A DNA stretch of 64,000 bases from Streptomyces cucumeris (GCF_024295805.1 NZ_JANCLX010000001.1:411846-475845); one strand, 5' to 3'. Shown: positions 17,725-27,285, counted from the first letter of the stretch. Made by a program: numbers and translations. The notes: generated by a model from the sequence alone, not told the origin.

Positions 17725-18876
17725 ATGAGCATCTACCGCGAAAGAGTGCACCGGGGCTCGGCCCGCGCCACCGTGCTGCGGACCGTCGGCACCCGCGAGC
17801 GCCGCTCGCACCTGTCCGCGCCCCGGGTGCCCACCGTCGGCATCGACATCGGCGGCACCAAGGTGATGGCCGGGGTGGTGGACGCCGACGGCGTCATCCT
17901 GGAGAAGCTGCGCACCGAGACGCCCGACAAGTCCAAGAGCCCCAAGGTCGTCGAGGACACCATCACCGAGCTGGTCCTGGACCTCTCCGACCGGCATGAT
18001 GTGCACGCGGTGGGCATCGGCGCCGCGGGCTGGGTGGACGCCGACCGCAACCGCGTCCTGTTCGCCCCCCATCTGTCCTGGCGCAACGAACCGCTGCGCG
18101 ACCGGCTCGCCGAGCGGCTCGCGGTCCCGGTCATGGTCGACAACGACGCCAACGCGGCCGCGTGGGCCGAGTGGCGGTTCGGCGCCGGACGCGGCGAGGA
18201 CCACCTCGTCATGATCACCCTCGGTACCGGTATCGGCGGCGCCATCCTGGAGGACGGCCAGGTCAAGCGGGGCAAGTACGGGGTCGCGGGCGAGTTCGGC
18301 CATATGCAGGTCGTCCCCGCGGGGCACCGCTGCCCGTGCGGCAACCGCGGCTGCTGGGAGCAGTACAGCTCCGGGAACGCGCTGGTGCGCGAGGCCCGTG
18401 AGCTGGCCGCCGCCGAGTCCCCGGTGGCGTACGGCATCAACGACCGGGTCGGCGGCAACATCCAGGAGATCACCGGGCCGCTCATCACCGAGCTGGCCCG
18501 TGACGGCGATGCCATGTGCATCGAACTCCTCCAGGACATCGGCCAGTGGCTCGGCGTCGGCATCGCCAACCTGGCCGCCGCGCTCGACCCCTCCTGCTTC
18601 GTCATCGGCGGTGGCGTCAGCGCCGCCGACGATCTGCTGATCGGGCCCGCCCGGGACGCCTTCCGGCGCACCCTCACCGGCCGCGGCTACCGGCCGGAGG
18701 CCCGGATCGTCAAGGCGCAGCTCGGGCCCGAGGCCGGGATGGTGGGCGCCGCCGACCTCGCCCGGCTGGTCGCCCGCCGCTTCCGCCGCGCCAACCGCCG
18801 CCGGGTCGAGCGCTATGAGCGCACCGGGACCTCACCGCTGCGGCTGGCGCCCAGGGGAGAGGCGGGCCGCGGATGA
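17725..18876 (+). CDS. ROK-family sugar kinase (glucokinase-like)
   Basis: A 383-residue ROK protein. It has the phosphate loop GIDIGGTKVMAGVVD, catalytic DNDANAAAWAEW, TLGTGIGGAILEDGQ, and the ROK zinc site CPCGNRGCWEQYSS. There is no N-terminal helix-turn-helix, so it is an enzyme and not a ROK repressor; the first 35 residues are a basic extension. It probably phosphorylates the sugar brought in by the importer upstream. The C-terminus (residues ~345-383) is unusually Arg-rich. ATG start at 17725; its stop overlaps the next gene by 4 nt. Confidence 0.9.
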   Translation: MSIYRERVHRGSARATVLRTVGTRERRSHLSAPRVPTVGIDIGGTKVMAGVVDADGVILEKLRTETPDKSKSPKVVEDTITELVLDLSDRHDVHAVGIGAAGWVDADRNRVLFAPHLSWRNEPLRDRLAERLAVPVMVDNDANAAAWAEWRFGAGRGEDHLVMITLGTGIGGAILEDGQVKRGKYGVAGEFGHMQVVPAGHRCPCGNRGCWEQYSSGNALVREARELAAAESPVAYGINDRVGGNIQEITGPLITELARDGDAMCIELLQDIGQWLGVGIANLAAALDPSCFVIGGGVSAADDLLIGPARDAFRRTLTGRGYRPEARIVKAQLGPEAGMVGAADLARLVARRFRRANRRRVERYERTGTSPLRLAPRGEAGRG

Positions 18877-19490
18877 ACGCCGCCGACCAGCGCCCCGCGC
18901 AGGACGACCCCGGAGCCACCCCGCCCGACCGCGGCAGCGGCGCCCCCGAGAGCCCCGGCACCCCCGGTGGTGACGACGGCCGTCCGCGCCGCCGCTGGCT
19001 CAAGGTCCTGATCGTCTTCCTGCTGATCACGCTCCCCGCGGGCTACGGCGTGATCTCGGCCATCCAGAGCCGGGAGGGCGGTGAGAACAAGGAGGAGAGC
19101 GCCTCGGCCACCGGGCTCACCGAGGGCTGGCCCAGCCGGGTGCAGCGGCGCATATACGACGTACCGATCCCGGCCTACTCCGCGGACGTCGCCTACTACG
19201 AGACCAACTCCTGGGACGAGAGCTCGCTCTACGTGCAGTTCATCACGTCGCCCGAGGGTCTGAACCGCTTTCTGACCCGGGCCGGCACCCGTCCGTCCGC
19301 CCTGGAGGACGGCGAGGTGACCATCAGTGCCAAGGAGGCCAAGAAGGTCGGCTGGCGGCTTGGTTCAGGCGATAAGTGGTCAGGAACGGTGTTCAAACAG
19401 AAGGACCCCCAGCCCACGCTGGAGATCACCGTCAATCGTGACAATCCCCGTCACCCGAGGGTCTACGTAGTCTCCACGGTTACGCCGTAA
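18873..19490 (+). CDS. Membrane-anchored protein of unknown function
   Basis: A 205-residue protein. A proline/glycine-rich cytoplasmic N-terminus (~45 residues) precedes one transmembrane helix (WLKVLIVFLLITLPAGYGVI) and an extracytoplasmic domain of about 130 residues with no motif I recognise (VPIPAYSADVAYYETNSWD, YVQFITSPEGLNRFL). It is translationally coupled to the ROK kinase (ATGA overlap). Confidence 0.75.
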   Translation: MNAADQRPAQDDPGATPPDRGSGAPESPGTPGGDDGRPRRRWLKVLIVFLLITLPAGYGVISAIQSREGGENKEESASATGLTEGWPSRVQRRIYDVPIPAYSADVAYYETNSWDESSLYVQFITSPEGLNRFLTRAGTRPSALEDGEVTISAKEAKKVGWRLGSGDKWSGTVFKQKDPQPTLEITVNRDNPRHPRVYVVSTVTP

Positions 19491-19511
19491 GGGGCGGCCA
19501 CCTCGTTCGGA

Positions 19512-19517
19512 TACCGT
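19512..19517 (+). promoter_or_regulatory. -10 box of a leaderless transcript
   Basis: TACCGT lies 6 nt before the GTG of the PcaD-PcaC fusion gene; there is no ribosome binding site. Confidence 0.4.
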
Positions 19518-19523
19518 TTCCGG

Positions 19524-20837
19524 GTGAGCGAGATCAAGACACTTCAGTACCGGATCGACGGACCCGAGGACGGGCCCGTGCTCGTCCTCGGACCGGCGCT
19601 GGGCACCACCTGGCACATGTGGGACCGCCAGATACCCGAGCTGTCCCGCCATTGGCGGGTGCTCCGTTTCGACCTGCCCGGCCACGGCGGCGCACCGGCC
19701 TACCCCGCCTCCTCCGTGCGGGAGCTCGCCGGACGGCTGCTGGCCACCCTGGACCAGATCGGCATCGACCGGTTCGGGTACGCGGGCTGCTCGCTCGGCG
19801 GGGCCATCGGTGCCGAACTCGCGCTGCGCCATCCGCTCAGAGTGGGCTCGCTCGCCCTCGTCTCCGCCTCCCCGCGCTTCGGCACCGCCGACTCCTTCCG
19901 CCAGCGCGGTGTGGTGGTCCGCACCAACGGTCTCGACCCGGTGGCCCGCGCCACCCCCGAGCGCTGGTTCACCCCCGCGTTCGCGGGCGCCCAGCCCGCC
20001 ATCGTCGACTGGGCCGTCCAGATGGTCCGCACCACCGACCCCGGCTGCTACATCGCCTGCTGCGAGGCGCTCGCCGCATTCGACGCCCGCGCCGAGCTCG
20101 GTCTGATCAGCGCCCCCACCCTGGTCCTGGTCGGCGCCGACGACGAGGTGACCCCGCCCGCCGACGCCCGCGTCCTGGTCGCCGGAATCCCCGACGCCCG
20201 GCTCGCCATGGTCCCCGGCACCTCCCACCTCGCCCCGGTGGAGCAGCCGGCGGCCGTCACCGATCTGCTGGTCCGCCACTTCTCCGGCACCTGGCAGAGC
20301 CCGGACCACCCCACCGGGATGACCGCGATCCCCGCGCCGCCCGTCAAGCCGGTGCTCACCCCCGCGCCCCCCGCCACGCCGACGACGACCCCGACGGCCA
20401 CCCCGGCCGCGGAGATCGGCTGGGCCGCCGCGCCCGAACCGGTGCCGGACGTCCGCACCGACGCCTTCGAGCGCGGCATCAAGGTGCGCCGCGAGGTACT
20501 GGGCGACGCGCACGTGGACCGCGCCGAGTCACAGATAGACGAGTTCACCGGCGACTTCCAGGACTTCATCACCCGCTATGCGTGGGGCGAGGTGTGGACC
20601 CGCCCGGGAATCGACCGCCGCACCCGCTCCGTGATCACCCTCACCGCCCTGGTCGCCCGCGGCCACCTGGATGAACTGGCCTTCCACACCCGCGCCGCGC
20701 TGCGCAACGGGCTCACCCCCACCGAGATCAAGGAAGTCCTGCTGCACACCGGCGTCTACTGCGGGGTGCCCGCCGCCAACGCCGCCTTCGCGGTGGCCCA
20801 GCGCGTCATCCGCGAGGAGACCAGCCCGGAGGAGTGA
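19524..20837 (+). CDS. pcaL: PcaD-PcaC fusion: enol-lactonase and carboxymuconolactone decarboxylase
   Basis: A 437-residue bifunctional protein. The first ~265 residues are an alpha/beta hydrolase: nucleophile Ser in GCSLGGAIGAELA, Asp in GADDEVTP, His in GTSHLAP. A Pro/Thr-rich linker (about residues 272-300) joins it to a carboxymuconolactone decarboxylase domain (FERGIKVRREVLGD, RSVITLTALVARGHLDEL, HTGVYCGVPAANAAF). Such PcaL fusions do two consecutive steps of the protocatechuate branch of the beta-ketoadipate pathway. No other pca gene is in the window, so it is isolated. A leaderless GTG start is likely. Confidence 0.9.
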   Translation: MSEIKTLQYRIDGPEDGPVLVLGPALGTTWHMWDRQIPELSRHWRVLRFDLPGHGGAPAYPASSVRELAGRLLATLDQIGIDRFGYAGCSLGGAIGAELALRHPLRVGSLALVSASPRFGTADSFRQRGVVVRTNGLDPVARATPERWFTPAFAGAQPAIVDWAVQMVRTTDPGCYIACCEALAAFDARAELGLISAPTLVLVGADDEVTPPADARVLVAGIPDARLAMVPGTSHLAPVEQPAAVTDLLVRHFSGTWQSPDHPTGMTAIPAPPVKPVLTPAPPATPTTTPTATPAAEIGWAAAPEPVPDVRTDAFERGIKVRREVLGDAHVDRAESQIDEFTGDFQDFITRYAWGEVWTRPGIDRRTRSVITLTALVARGHLDELAFHTRAALRNGLTPTEIKEVLLHTGVYCGVPAANAAFAVAQRVIREETSPEE

Positions 20838-20862
20838 GCCGTTTACGCGGGCGGCCCGGTAG

Positions 20863-20868
20863 CAGAAT
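20863..20868 (+). promoter_or_regulatory. -10 box of a leaderless MBL transcript
   Basis: CAGAAT ends 7 nt before the ATG at 20876. The geometry and downstream bases closely resemble the exonuclease III promoter 680 bp further on. Confidence 0.35.
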
Positions 20869-20875
20869 GATCCAC

Positions 20876-21523
20876 ATGAAGCTCACCAAGAAGGGCCACG
20901 CCTGCGTCCGGCTGGAGAAGGACGGGCAGACGCTCGTCATCGACCCCGGAGCCTTCAGCGAACAGGACGCGGCGGTGGCCGCGGACGCGATCCTGGTCAC
21001 CCATGAACACGCCGACCACTTCAACGAGGCAAGGCTGCGGGTGGCGCTCGAGGCCAACCCCGGCGCCGAGCTGTGGACCCTGACCAGTGTGGCCGGGCAG
21101 ATCTCGGCGGCGTTCCCCGGCCGGGTGCACACGATCGGCGAGGGCGACACCTTCACCGCGGCGGGGTTCGAGATCGAGGTCCACGGCCAGCTCCACGCCG
21201 TCATCCACCCCGACATCCCCCGGATCACCAACGTCGGCTACGTGGTGGACAACACCGTCTTCCACCCCGGCGACGCGCTCACCGTGCCCCCCGGCCGCAG
21301 GCTGGACACGCTGCTGCTGCCGGTGCACGCCCCCTGGAACAAGTTCAGCGAGGTGCTCGACTACGTCCGGGCCGTGGCCCCCCGCCGTGCCGTCGACATC
21401 CACGACGCCCTGCTGTCCGAGGTGGCCCCGCAGGTCTACGGCCGGCTGCTGGGACCCGAGGGTCCGGGGATCGCCGGTACCGAGCATCTGCGGCTGGCGC
21501 CGGGGCAGACGCTGACCCTGTGA
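20876..21523 (+). CDS. MBL-fold metallo-hydrolase
   Basis: A 215-residue metallo-beta-lactamase-fold protein. THEHADHFNEARL carries the HxHxDH metal motif; HGQLHAVIHP, HPGDALTVP and LPVHAPWNKFSEVLDYV give further metal ligands and core strands. Substrate unknown. The ATG at 20876 (MKLTKKGHACVRL) is preferred over the ATG at 20867 and the upstream GTG because family members start with this strand and a -10-like box lies 7 nt upstream. Confidence 0.85.
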   Translation: MKLTKKGHACVRLEKDGQTLVIDPGAFSEQDAAVAADAILVTHEHADHFNEARLRVALEANPGAELWTLTSVAGQISAAFPGRVHTIGEGDTFTAAGFEIEVHGQLHAVIHPDIPRITNVGYVVDNTVFHPGDALTVPPGRRLDTLLLPVHAPWNKFSEVLDYVRAVAPRRAVDIHDALLSEVAPQVYGRLLGPEGPGIAGTEHLRLAPGQTLTL

Positions 21524-21543
21524 GCGCTGTCGGACCCGGCTGT

Positions 21544-21549
21544 TAGGTT
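21544..21549 (+). promoter_or_regulatory. -10 box of leaderless exonuclease III transcript
   Basis: TAGGTT ends 7 nt before the ATG at 21557. No Shine-Dalgarno sequence lies between the upstream stop codon and the start. Confidence 0.5.
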
Positions 21550-21556
21550 GACCCAC

Positions 21557-22336
21557 ATGCGCATCGCGACCTGGAACGTCAATTCGATCACCGCCCGGCT
21601 GCCGCGGCTGCTCGCCTGGCTGGAGAGCAGCGGTACGGACGTGCTGTGCGTCCAGGAGACGAAGTGCGCCGAGTCCGCCTTCCCCTACGAGCCGCTGCGT
21701 GAGCTGGGCTACGAGTCCGCGGTCAACGCCACCGGCCGGTGGAACGGGGTGGCGCTGCTCTCCCGGGTGGGGCTCGGCGAGATCACCGTCGGTCTGCCCG
21801 GCGGCCCGGACTACGACGGCGGGCAGGAGCCGCGCGCCATAGCGGCCACCTGCGGCGGCGTCCGCGTCTGGTCGGTCTATGTGCCCAACGGCCGGGAGAT
21901 CGGCCACCCGCACTACGACTACAAGCTGGCCTGGCTGGAGGCGCTGCGCTCCACGGTCACCGAGGACGCCGCCGGTGACCGCCCCTTCGCCGTCCTCGGC
22001 GACTTCAACGTGGCGCCCGCTGACGAGGACGTCTGGGACCGGGCCGCCTTCGACGGCCTCACCCATGTCACCGACCTCGAGCGGGACGCCCTGGCCGCGC
22101 TGCGCGGCACCGGTCTGTCCGATGTGGTGCCGCGCCCGCTGAAGTACGACCGCCCCTTCACCTACTGGGACTACCGCGAGCTGGGCTTCCCCAAGAACCG
22201 GGGCATGCGGATCGACCTGGTCTACGGCAACGAGCCGTTCGCCAAGGCCGTGGGCGACGCCTATGTGGACCGTGAGGAGCGCAAGGGCAAGGGCGCCTCC
22301 GACCACGCCCCGGTCGTGGTCGACCTGGAGGTCTGA
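21557..22336 (+). CDS. xth: Exodeoxyribonuclease III
   Basis: A 259-residue EEP-superfamily nuclease for AP-site and 3'-end repair. Seen: RIATWNVNSITARLPRLLAW, LCVQETKC with the metal Glu, VYVPNGREIGHP, LGDFNVAPADEDVWD, and the C-terminal GMRIDLVYG and GASDHAPVVVDL with the catalytic Asp-His. The ATG at 21557 is chosen over an in-frame TTG at 21548 because TAGGTT lies exactly 7 nt upstream. It is convergent with the SGNH hydrolase gene, only 10 bp away. Confidence 0.93.
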   Translation: MRIATWNVNSITARLPRLLAWLESSGTDVLCVQETKCAESAFPYEPLRELGYESAVNATGRWNGVALLSRVGLGEITVGLPGGPDYDGGQEPRAIAATCGGVRVWSVYVPNGREIGHPHYDYKLAWLEALRSTVTEDAAGDRPFAVLGDFNVAPADEDVWDRAAFDGLTHVTDLERDALAALRGTGLSDVVPRPLKYDRPFTYWDYRELGFPKNRGMRIDLVYGNEPFAKAVGDAYVDREERKGKGASDHAPVVVDLEV

Positions 22337-22346
22337 GACCGAGGGG

Positions 22347-24167
22347 TCACCCCGTCAGGGTCCGCAGGTCGATCGACTCGGCCATCGCCCGCAACCCGGC
22401 GTCCCCGGGGTGCAGATGGTCACCGCTGTCGTATGCCGGGAGGATCCGCGCCGGGTGCTGCGGATCCCGCACCACCGCATCGAAGTCCAGCACCGCGTCG
22501 AACACCCCGCCGCTGTCCCGCAGGAACGCGTTGACCACCTGACGGCGTGCGTCGGCGTCCGCCGTGCAGCGCGCCTCGCCCTCGCACGGCGCGATCGTCG
22601 CCCCCACGACCCGCAGCCCGCGCGCATGGGCGCGCGCCGCGAGGGTCCGCAGCCCGGCGATGACATCCTGCGCCGAGGTGCCCCAGCGCAGGTCGTTGAT
22701 GCCCTGGAAGACCACCACGGTCCGGGCCCCGGTCCGGGCGAGCGCGTCCCGCTCCAGCCGGCTCAGCGCACTCACCCCGCTGGTCACCGTGGAGACCCCG
22801 TCGCCGGTATACACATCGGTGACCACGCGGTTCGCCGAGATTCCGCTGTTGACCACCCCGTACGCGGGCACCTCGGACTGCGCCCGCAGCCGCCGGGCCA
22901 GGACATCCGGCCAGCGGCGGTTGGCGTCGGCCGTGGAGTTGGTGCCGTCGGTGATCGAGTCGCCCAGCGCCACCACCGTGCCCGGCCCGCCCGTCACCTC
23001 CACACCGGTGAGGAACGGCCAGGTGGTCAGGGTGCCGGTGTAGGCGTCCGCGCCGGTGTCCCCGGTGCGGTCCCCGCTGCCGGGCGCACTCAGATACGAG
23101 CGCTGGGTGGCCTGGGTGTGCACCGGCGCCGCGCTGACCGGACCCGGCAGATGCACGCTCACCAGCAGATTGGTGTCCGCAGGGACGCGGAAGTCCACCG
23201 GGTCGCTGACCAGCTGCGCTCCCGCCGGAATCGCGGCGCCCCGCCGTCCGCCGAACGTCAGCGGCACCGGCGTACCGTGCGCCGCCGCCCCGTTCCCCTG
23301 TACGGCGACGGTGGCCCGGCCGATCCCGACCGGCGCCGCCGCGAAGGTGTTCGCCAGCCGGATCCTGGCCCGCGGCCCGCCCGCGCTGGTGTGCACCACC
23401 AGCCGCAGCGTCTGGTCCGTCCACGGTCCGACCTTGGTGTACCCGGCGGTGCTCGCTCCCCAGCTACCGGTCCAGCCCGGCGCGGACCGCCGCAGCGTCG
23501 CGGCGAACACATGCAGATCGGCGCCCGGCCCAGGATCCCGGGGCAGCACCACCGACGCGATCTCCCGGCCCCGGGCCACCGGCACCGTCACCGCGTACAG
23601 CCGGGCGGGCTCCGTCCGCTGTCCGCCCGCGCCGTTGATGTGCGGGAGGCCGACCGCCTTGGTGGCCGCGGAACCGGCGCGCCAGTCCGGCGCGGTGAGG
23701 GTGTACGTCCCGCTCGACCCGTCGCGGTAGCGCACCGTCCCGGTGCCGCTCACCCCGGCGCCGGATCCCTCCGGCGCGCTGCCCGCCACGAGGAAGGTGA
23801 GCGCCTCGCCCCGGCCGCGCAGCCGTACCGCCTGCCCGTCGGCGACCACGTTGTCCGGCCGCGCTCCCGCGCCCCGCGGCCAGGTCAGCCGTGCCCCGTC
23901 CAGATCGAGCACCCGCCCCGGCGTCCACCCGGCGGCCCTCAGATCCCCCGCGGACAGCGAGTTGCCCGAACCGTCGAGGTCCGCGTCCCCGGGCCGGGAG
24001 TCCTCGCTGACCCCCCGGTTGTCGAAAAGCCGCTCCAGGGGGAGCGGCTCGGGCGGCGCGGTCCGGGTGGCGGTCCCGGCCAGGGCCGGTACGGCCGATG
24101 CCGGAAGGGCGAAGGCGACACCTCCCGCGATGATCCCGGCTGCCGTCCACCGTCTGCCCAGGCGCAT
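22347..24167 (-). CDS. Secreted SGNH/GDSL hydrolase
   Basis: A 606-residue exported protein with a signal peptide (MRLGRRWTAAGIIAGGVAFA). A beta-rich N-terminal region of about 170 residues precedes the hydrolase. In the C-terminal half, block I is VVALGDSITDGTNS (nucleophile Ser), block III FQGINDLRWG, and block V SGDHLHPGDAG with catalytic Asp-His. Enzymes of this type are esterases or lipases acting on extracellular substrates; which one is not clear. The ATG at 24167 is preferred, with GAGAGGGG 6-7 nt upstream. Confidence 0.88.
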   Translation of the reverse strand: MRLGRRWTAAGIIAGGVAFALPASAVPALAGTATRTAPPEPLPLERLFDNRGVSEDSRPGDADLDGSGNSLSAGDLRAAGWTPGRVLDLDGARLTWPRGAGARPDNVVADGQAVRLRGRGEALTFLVAGSAPEGSGAGVSGTGTVRYRDGSSGTYTLTAPDWRAGSAATKAVGLPHINGAGGQRTEPARLYAVTVPVARGREIASVVLPRDPGPGADLHVFAATLRRSAPGWTGSWGASTAGYTKVGPWTDQTLRLVVHTSAGGPRARIRLANTFAAAPVGIGRATVAVQGNGAAAHGTPVPLTFGGRRGAAIPAGAQLVSDPVDFRVPADTNLLVSVHLPGPVSAAPVHTQATQRSYLSAPGSGDRTGDTGADAYTGTLTTWPFLTGVEVTGGPGTVVALGDSITDGTNSTADANRRWPDVLARRLRAQSEVPAYGVVNSGISANRVVTDVYTGDGVSTVTSGVSALSRLERDALARTGARTVVVFQGINDLRWGTSAQDVIAGLRTLAARAHARGLRVVGATIAPCEGEARCTADADARRQVVNAFLRDSGGVFDAVLDFDAVVRDPQHPARILPAYDSGDHLHPGDAGLRAMAESIDLRTLTG

Positions 24168-24309
24168 ACGTGTCCCCTCTCGCAACCAACCCCGACTGCT
24201 GATCCGACAGGTGCGGGAAGAACGTAGAGAGGCGGATGGATGGCGTCAAGACAATCATCGGGTCACGAGCCATACCGCGCGCCCTGTGGTGCGCCCGTGC
24301 GCCGGATGC

Positions 24310-24315
24310 GACGCT
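24310..24315 (+). promoter_or_regulatory. -10 box of a leaderless transcript
   Basis: GACGCT ends 7 nt before the ATG at 24323 of the DUF6278-like gene; no ribosome binding site is visible. Confidence 0.3.
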
Positions 24316-24322
24316 GAGTGGT

Positions 24323-24763
24323 ATGAACATCCCCTTCTTGGACAACTGGCGCAAGCGGCACGGCCCGGCCTCCGCCACGGCGCTGATGGGCGCCCAGGAG
24401 GAGGATCCCCAGGGGGTCGCGCAACTGCTCTCCGAATGCGAACTGCTGCGCGCCCGGGCCGCCACCGCCGGGATCGGACTTGACGATTCCGCCGCCTCGT
24501 TGGAGGAACTCGACCAGCTCCTCCCGCGCTGGCGGGACGACCCCGAGGAACTGACCTGGCTCGGCAACGACGCCGGGCTCTACCTCGGCACGGTCATCAT
24601 CCGCACCGTCCCCGGCGCCGTCTGGCAGGTCTGGCCCAGCGGCCGACCCGTCGTCAGACTCGGTTCGGGCCGTGAGGTCGACGTCGTCCAGGCCGGTCAC
24701 CAATGGGCCGTCGACGGCGCCCCGGAACTCTCCCAGCTCTACGCAGAGGCCGCCGAGACATAG
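24323..24763 (+). CDS. DUF6278-like protein
   Basis: A 146-residue soluble protein opening MNIPFLDNWRKRHGP. The core contains SECELLRARAATAGIGLDD and LTWLGNDAGLYLGTVIIRTV, followed by VWPSGRPVVRLGSGREVDVV. The pattern matches a Streptomyces family annotated DUF6278; function unknown. The ATG at 24323 is favoured over upstream starts because of the -10-like box 7 nt before it. It is followed by the kinase gene 76 bp downstream, in the same direction. Confidence 0.7.
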   Translation: MNIPFLDNWRKRHGPASATALMGAQEEDPQGVAQLLSECELLRARAATAGIGLDDSAASLEELDQLLPRWRDDPEELTWLGNDAGLYLGTVIIRTVPGAVWQVWPSGRPVVRLGSGREVDVVQAGHQWAVDGAPELSQLYAEAAET

Positions 24764-24839
24764 CCCGACGGCGGGTCACGGTCACCCGTGAGTCGGCGAG
24801 CGGTCACGGTCGCCCCAACGGGTAATCTGTGGACGCGCT

Positions 24840-27209
24840 GTGGCAGAGGGGGGTCAGGACGTGCGGGGAGGGGTGTCCCAGCCTTCGCTCCGGGCCATCG
24901 GGCCCTACCGGCTGCTCACCCGCCTCGGCGCGGGCGGCATGGGCGAGGTGTTCCTCGGGGTCGACCCCGAGGGCCGGCCGGCCGCGGTGAAGACGATCCG
25001 GCCCGACCTCGTCGCGGAAGGCACCGCCGACCCCGACCCCGACCGGGACTTCCGCGGACGCTTCCGGCGCGAGATCGCCGCGGCCCAGGCGGTGGAGGGC
25101 CGTTACACCGCACGGCTGCTGGGTGGCGACGCCGAGGCCGACACCCCGTGGATGGCCACCGAGTACATACCGGGACCCGCCCTCGACCGGACCGTGTTCC
25201 GATCCGGCCCGCTGCCGCCCGAGAACGTCCGGGCCCTCGGCCTGGACCTCGTCCGCGCCCTGCGCAGCATCCACCACGCCCGTGTCCTGCACCGGGATCT
25301 GAAGCCCGGGAACGTGCTGCTGGCGGACGGCGGACCCAAGGTCATCGACTTCGGTATCGCCCGGGCCTTCGGCGCCGCCACCATGACCGTCGCCGGAGCC
25401 GTGGTCGGCTCACCGGGCTTCATGTCGCCCGAGCATGTCAGGGGCAGCCGCCATATCGTCGCGGCCTCGGACATCTTCTGCCTCGCCACACTGCTGTGCT
25501 ACGCCGCCACCGGCGAGGGGCTGTTCGGCGACGGTGACGGGCCGATGGCCCTGGTGCTGTTCCGCATCGCGGAAGCCGAGGCGGATCTCTCCCGTGTCCC
25601 CGGCTGGCTGCGCGAACTGCTGACCGACTGTCTGCACCCCGATCCCACGGCCCGGCCTGACACCGCCGAGCTGGAGCGGCGGTTCGCGGCCGGGACCCCC
25701 GTGGGTGCCGTCGCGCGCCCTCCCTGGCCCGCTCCGGTCCAGGCACTGATCGCCGAGCGGGAAGGGGAGCTGCGACGCACCCTCGAACGGGCCGCCGCGG
25801 AGCCCGCGTTCGGTCCGGAGCCCCCGTCCGGCGCGTCCGCCGTGCACGGTGCGCCGACCGAGGCCGGTGCGGTGCCCCGGCCGCCGCGGACGGGCGGGGA
25901 CGGTATGCCGCGCCGACGGCGGGTGCTGACCGGCGCGGCGGTGCTGGCCGCCACCGCCCTGGCGGTCTTGGGGATCCGCGCCCTCGACCCGGGCGGCGCC
26001 GGAGCGCGGACCGGGGCGAACGGCGCGGCGGCCGACACCACTTCGGTCTCGGTGGACGCGTACGGCGGCCCGGACCGCAACCGGACCTTCTCCCCGAGCG
26101 GCGCCCGGCGACCGGAGGGCTGGCGGAGCTGGGCGGCCCGGCTGGCGGACACACCGGTGGCCTGCGCGCTGGACCGCCGACTGCTGGTGTGCCGCCTCGC
26201 GGACGGAACGCTCCAGGCCCTCGACGCCGCGTCCGGTGCGCGCCGGTGGCGGACCGACCGGGAGCACCCGGGCGAGCGGCCCGCGCACGACGTCCGGGGC
26301 GACGGCGCCCATCCGGTGGTCGTCGGCGGGCTGGTGGTCTCGGCCGAGTCCGGGCGGCTGCGCGCCCGCGACGTCCGGGACGGCTCGGTCCGCTGGGAGC
26401 GGCGGATCGCGGGCCGCGGGGGAGACCGCGGACGGATCCTCGCGGCCGACGGGCGGGTCTTCCTCACGGCCACCGGGAACGACGGCGGTTCCGAGGTTCT
26501 GGCGTACGACGTCCGCGGCGGCCACCGGCTGTGGTCCCGCGCCCTCCCCGCGCGGGACGGCGCGGCGGCGTCCGGGACCCCCGTCGGCGTCCAGGCGTTC
26601 GGCACCGGTCTGGTCTATGTGCTGGGCCCGGACCGTCTGACGGCGTATGACGCCGGTACCGGGAAGCGGGAAGCCGTCTCGGAGACGGCCGCGGAGCGGT
26701 GCCGGGGAGCGCGGCTGAGCGGCGGTGAGGTGCTGTGCCCGGGCGGGCACGAGGGCGTCGCCGCCCTGGACGCCCGCACCCTGGAGCGGGTCGACCACCC
26801 GGACGATCCGGTCTATCCCGGGGTGCCCCCGGCACGGGGCTCGGTGGGCGCGCTGGGCAGCCGTGGCGCGCTGACCACGGAAGGCGACGCGGTGCTGCTG
26901 CGCCGGATGGACGGCACGACGCTCCGGGTCGGCCCGGTGGCCCGTACGCCCGGCGGACAGCGGGCGGCCGTCTCCGCGGGCGTGTTCATCGGGAACACCG
27001 CCGTCTACGCCGACAACGCCGCGCTGTACACCCTGCCGTGGGACGGCCCCGCGCACCGGACCTCGGTGAAGGGCGCGCCCGGTATCCGCTCCGCCCCGGC
27101 CACCGGGAACGTGGGGAAGGCGGTGCGGGCGCCGGAGCTGCTGTCGGCCGGGGGAACCGTCGTCCTCGTCTACTACGACGGCACGGTCCGCTCGCTCGAC
27201 CTGCCCTGA
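24840..27209 (+). CDS. Ser/Thr protein kinase with PQQ-type beta-propeller
   Basis: A membrane kinase of about 789 residues. The kinase domain (about 20-290) is complete: LGAGGMGEVFLG, Lys51 in AAVKTIRP, HRDLKPGN with Asp153, DFGIARAF, and a GSPGFMSPEHV activation segment. A Pro/Gly-rich linker and one transmembrane helix (VLTGAAVLAATALAVLGI) lead to an extracytoplasmic domain with repeated PQQ-like blades (LQALDAASGARRWRTDREH, VLAYDVRGGHRLWSRALP, LTAYDAGTGKREAVSE). The start is uncertain: GTG at 24840 is the longest, with in-frame GTGs at 24861 and 24873. TAATCT at 24823 is a plausible -10. The next gene is a paralogue. Confidence 0.9.
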   Translation: MAEGGQDVRGGVSQPSLRAIGPYRLLTRLGAGGMGEVFLGVDPEGRPAAVKTIRPDLVAEGTADPDPDRDFRGRFRREIAAAQAVEGRYTARLLGGDAEADTPWMATEYIPGPALDRTVFRSGPLPPENVRALGLDLVRALRSIHHARVLHRDLKPGNVLLADGGPKVIDFGIARAFGAATMTVAGAVVGSPGFMSPEHVRGSRHIVAASDIFCLATLLCYAATGEGLFGDGDGPMALVLFRIAEAEADLSRVPGWLRELLTDCLHPDPTARPDTAELERRFAAGTPVGAVARPPWPAPVQALIAEREGELRRTLERAAAEPAFGPEPPSGASAVHGAPTEAGAVPRPPRTGGDGMPRRRRVLTGAAVLAATALAVLGIRALDPGGAGARTGANGAAADTTSVSVDAYGGPDRNRTFSPSGARRPEGWRSWAARLADTPVACALDRRLLVCRLADGTLQALDAASGARRWRTDREHPGERPAHDVRGDGAHPVVVGGLVVSAESGRLRARDVRDGSVRWERRIAGRGGDRGRILAADGRVFLTATGNDGGSEVLAYDVRGGHRLWSRALPARDGAAASGTPVGVQAFGTGLVYVLGPDRLTAYDAGTGKREAVSETAAERCRGARLSGGEVLCPGGHEGVAALDARTLERVDHPDDPVYPGVPPARGSVGALGSRGALTTEGDAVLLRRMDGTTLRVGPVARTPGGQRAAVSAGVFIGNTAVYADNAALYTLPWDGPAHRTSVKGAPGIRSAPATGNVGKAVRAPELLSAGGTVVLVYYDGTVRSLDLP

Positions 27210-27285
27210 CACCAACGCCGGCCACCCGCGCGATCCGCGGGACCACCACGACCACTGGACCACCACGAGAGGAGACGAGGGAGCG

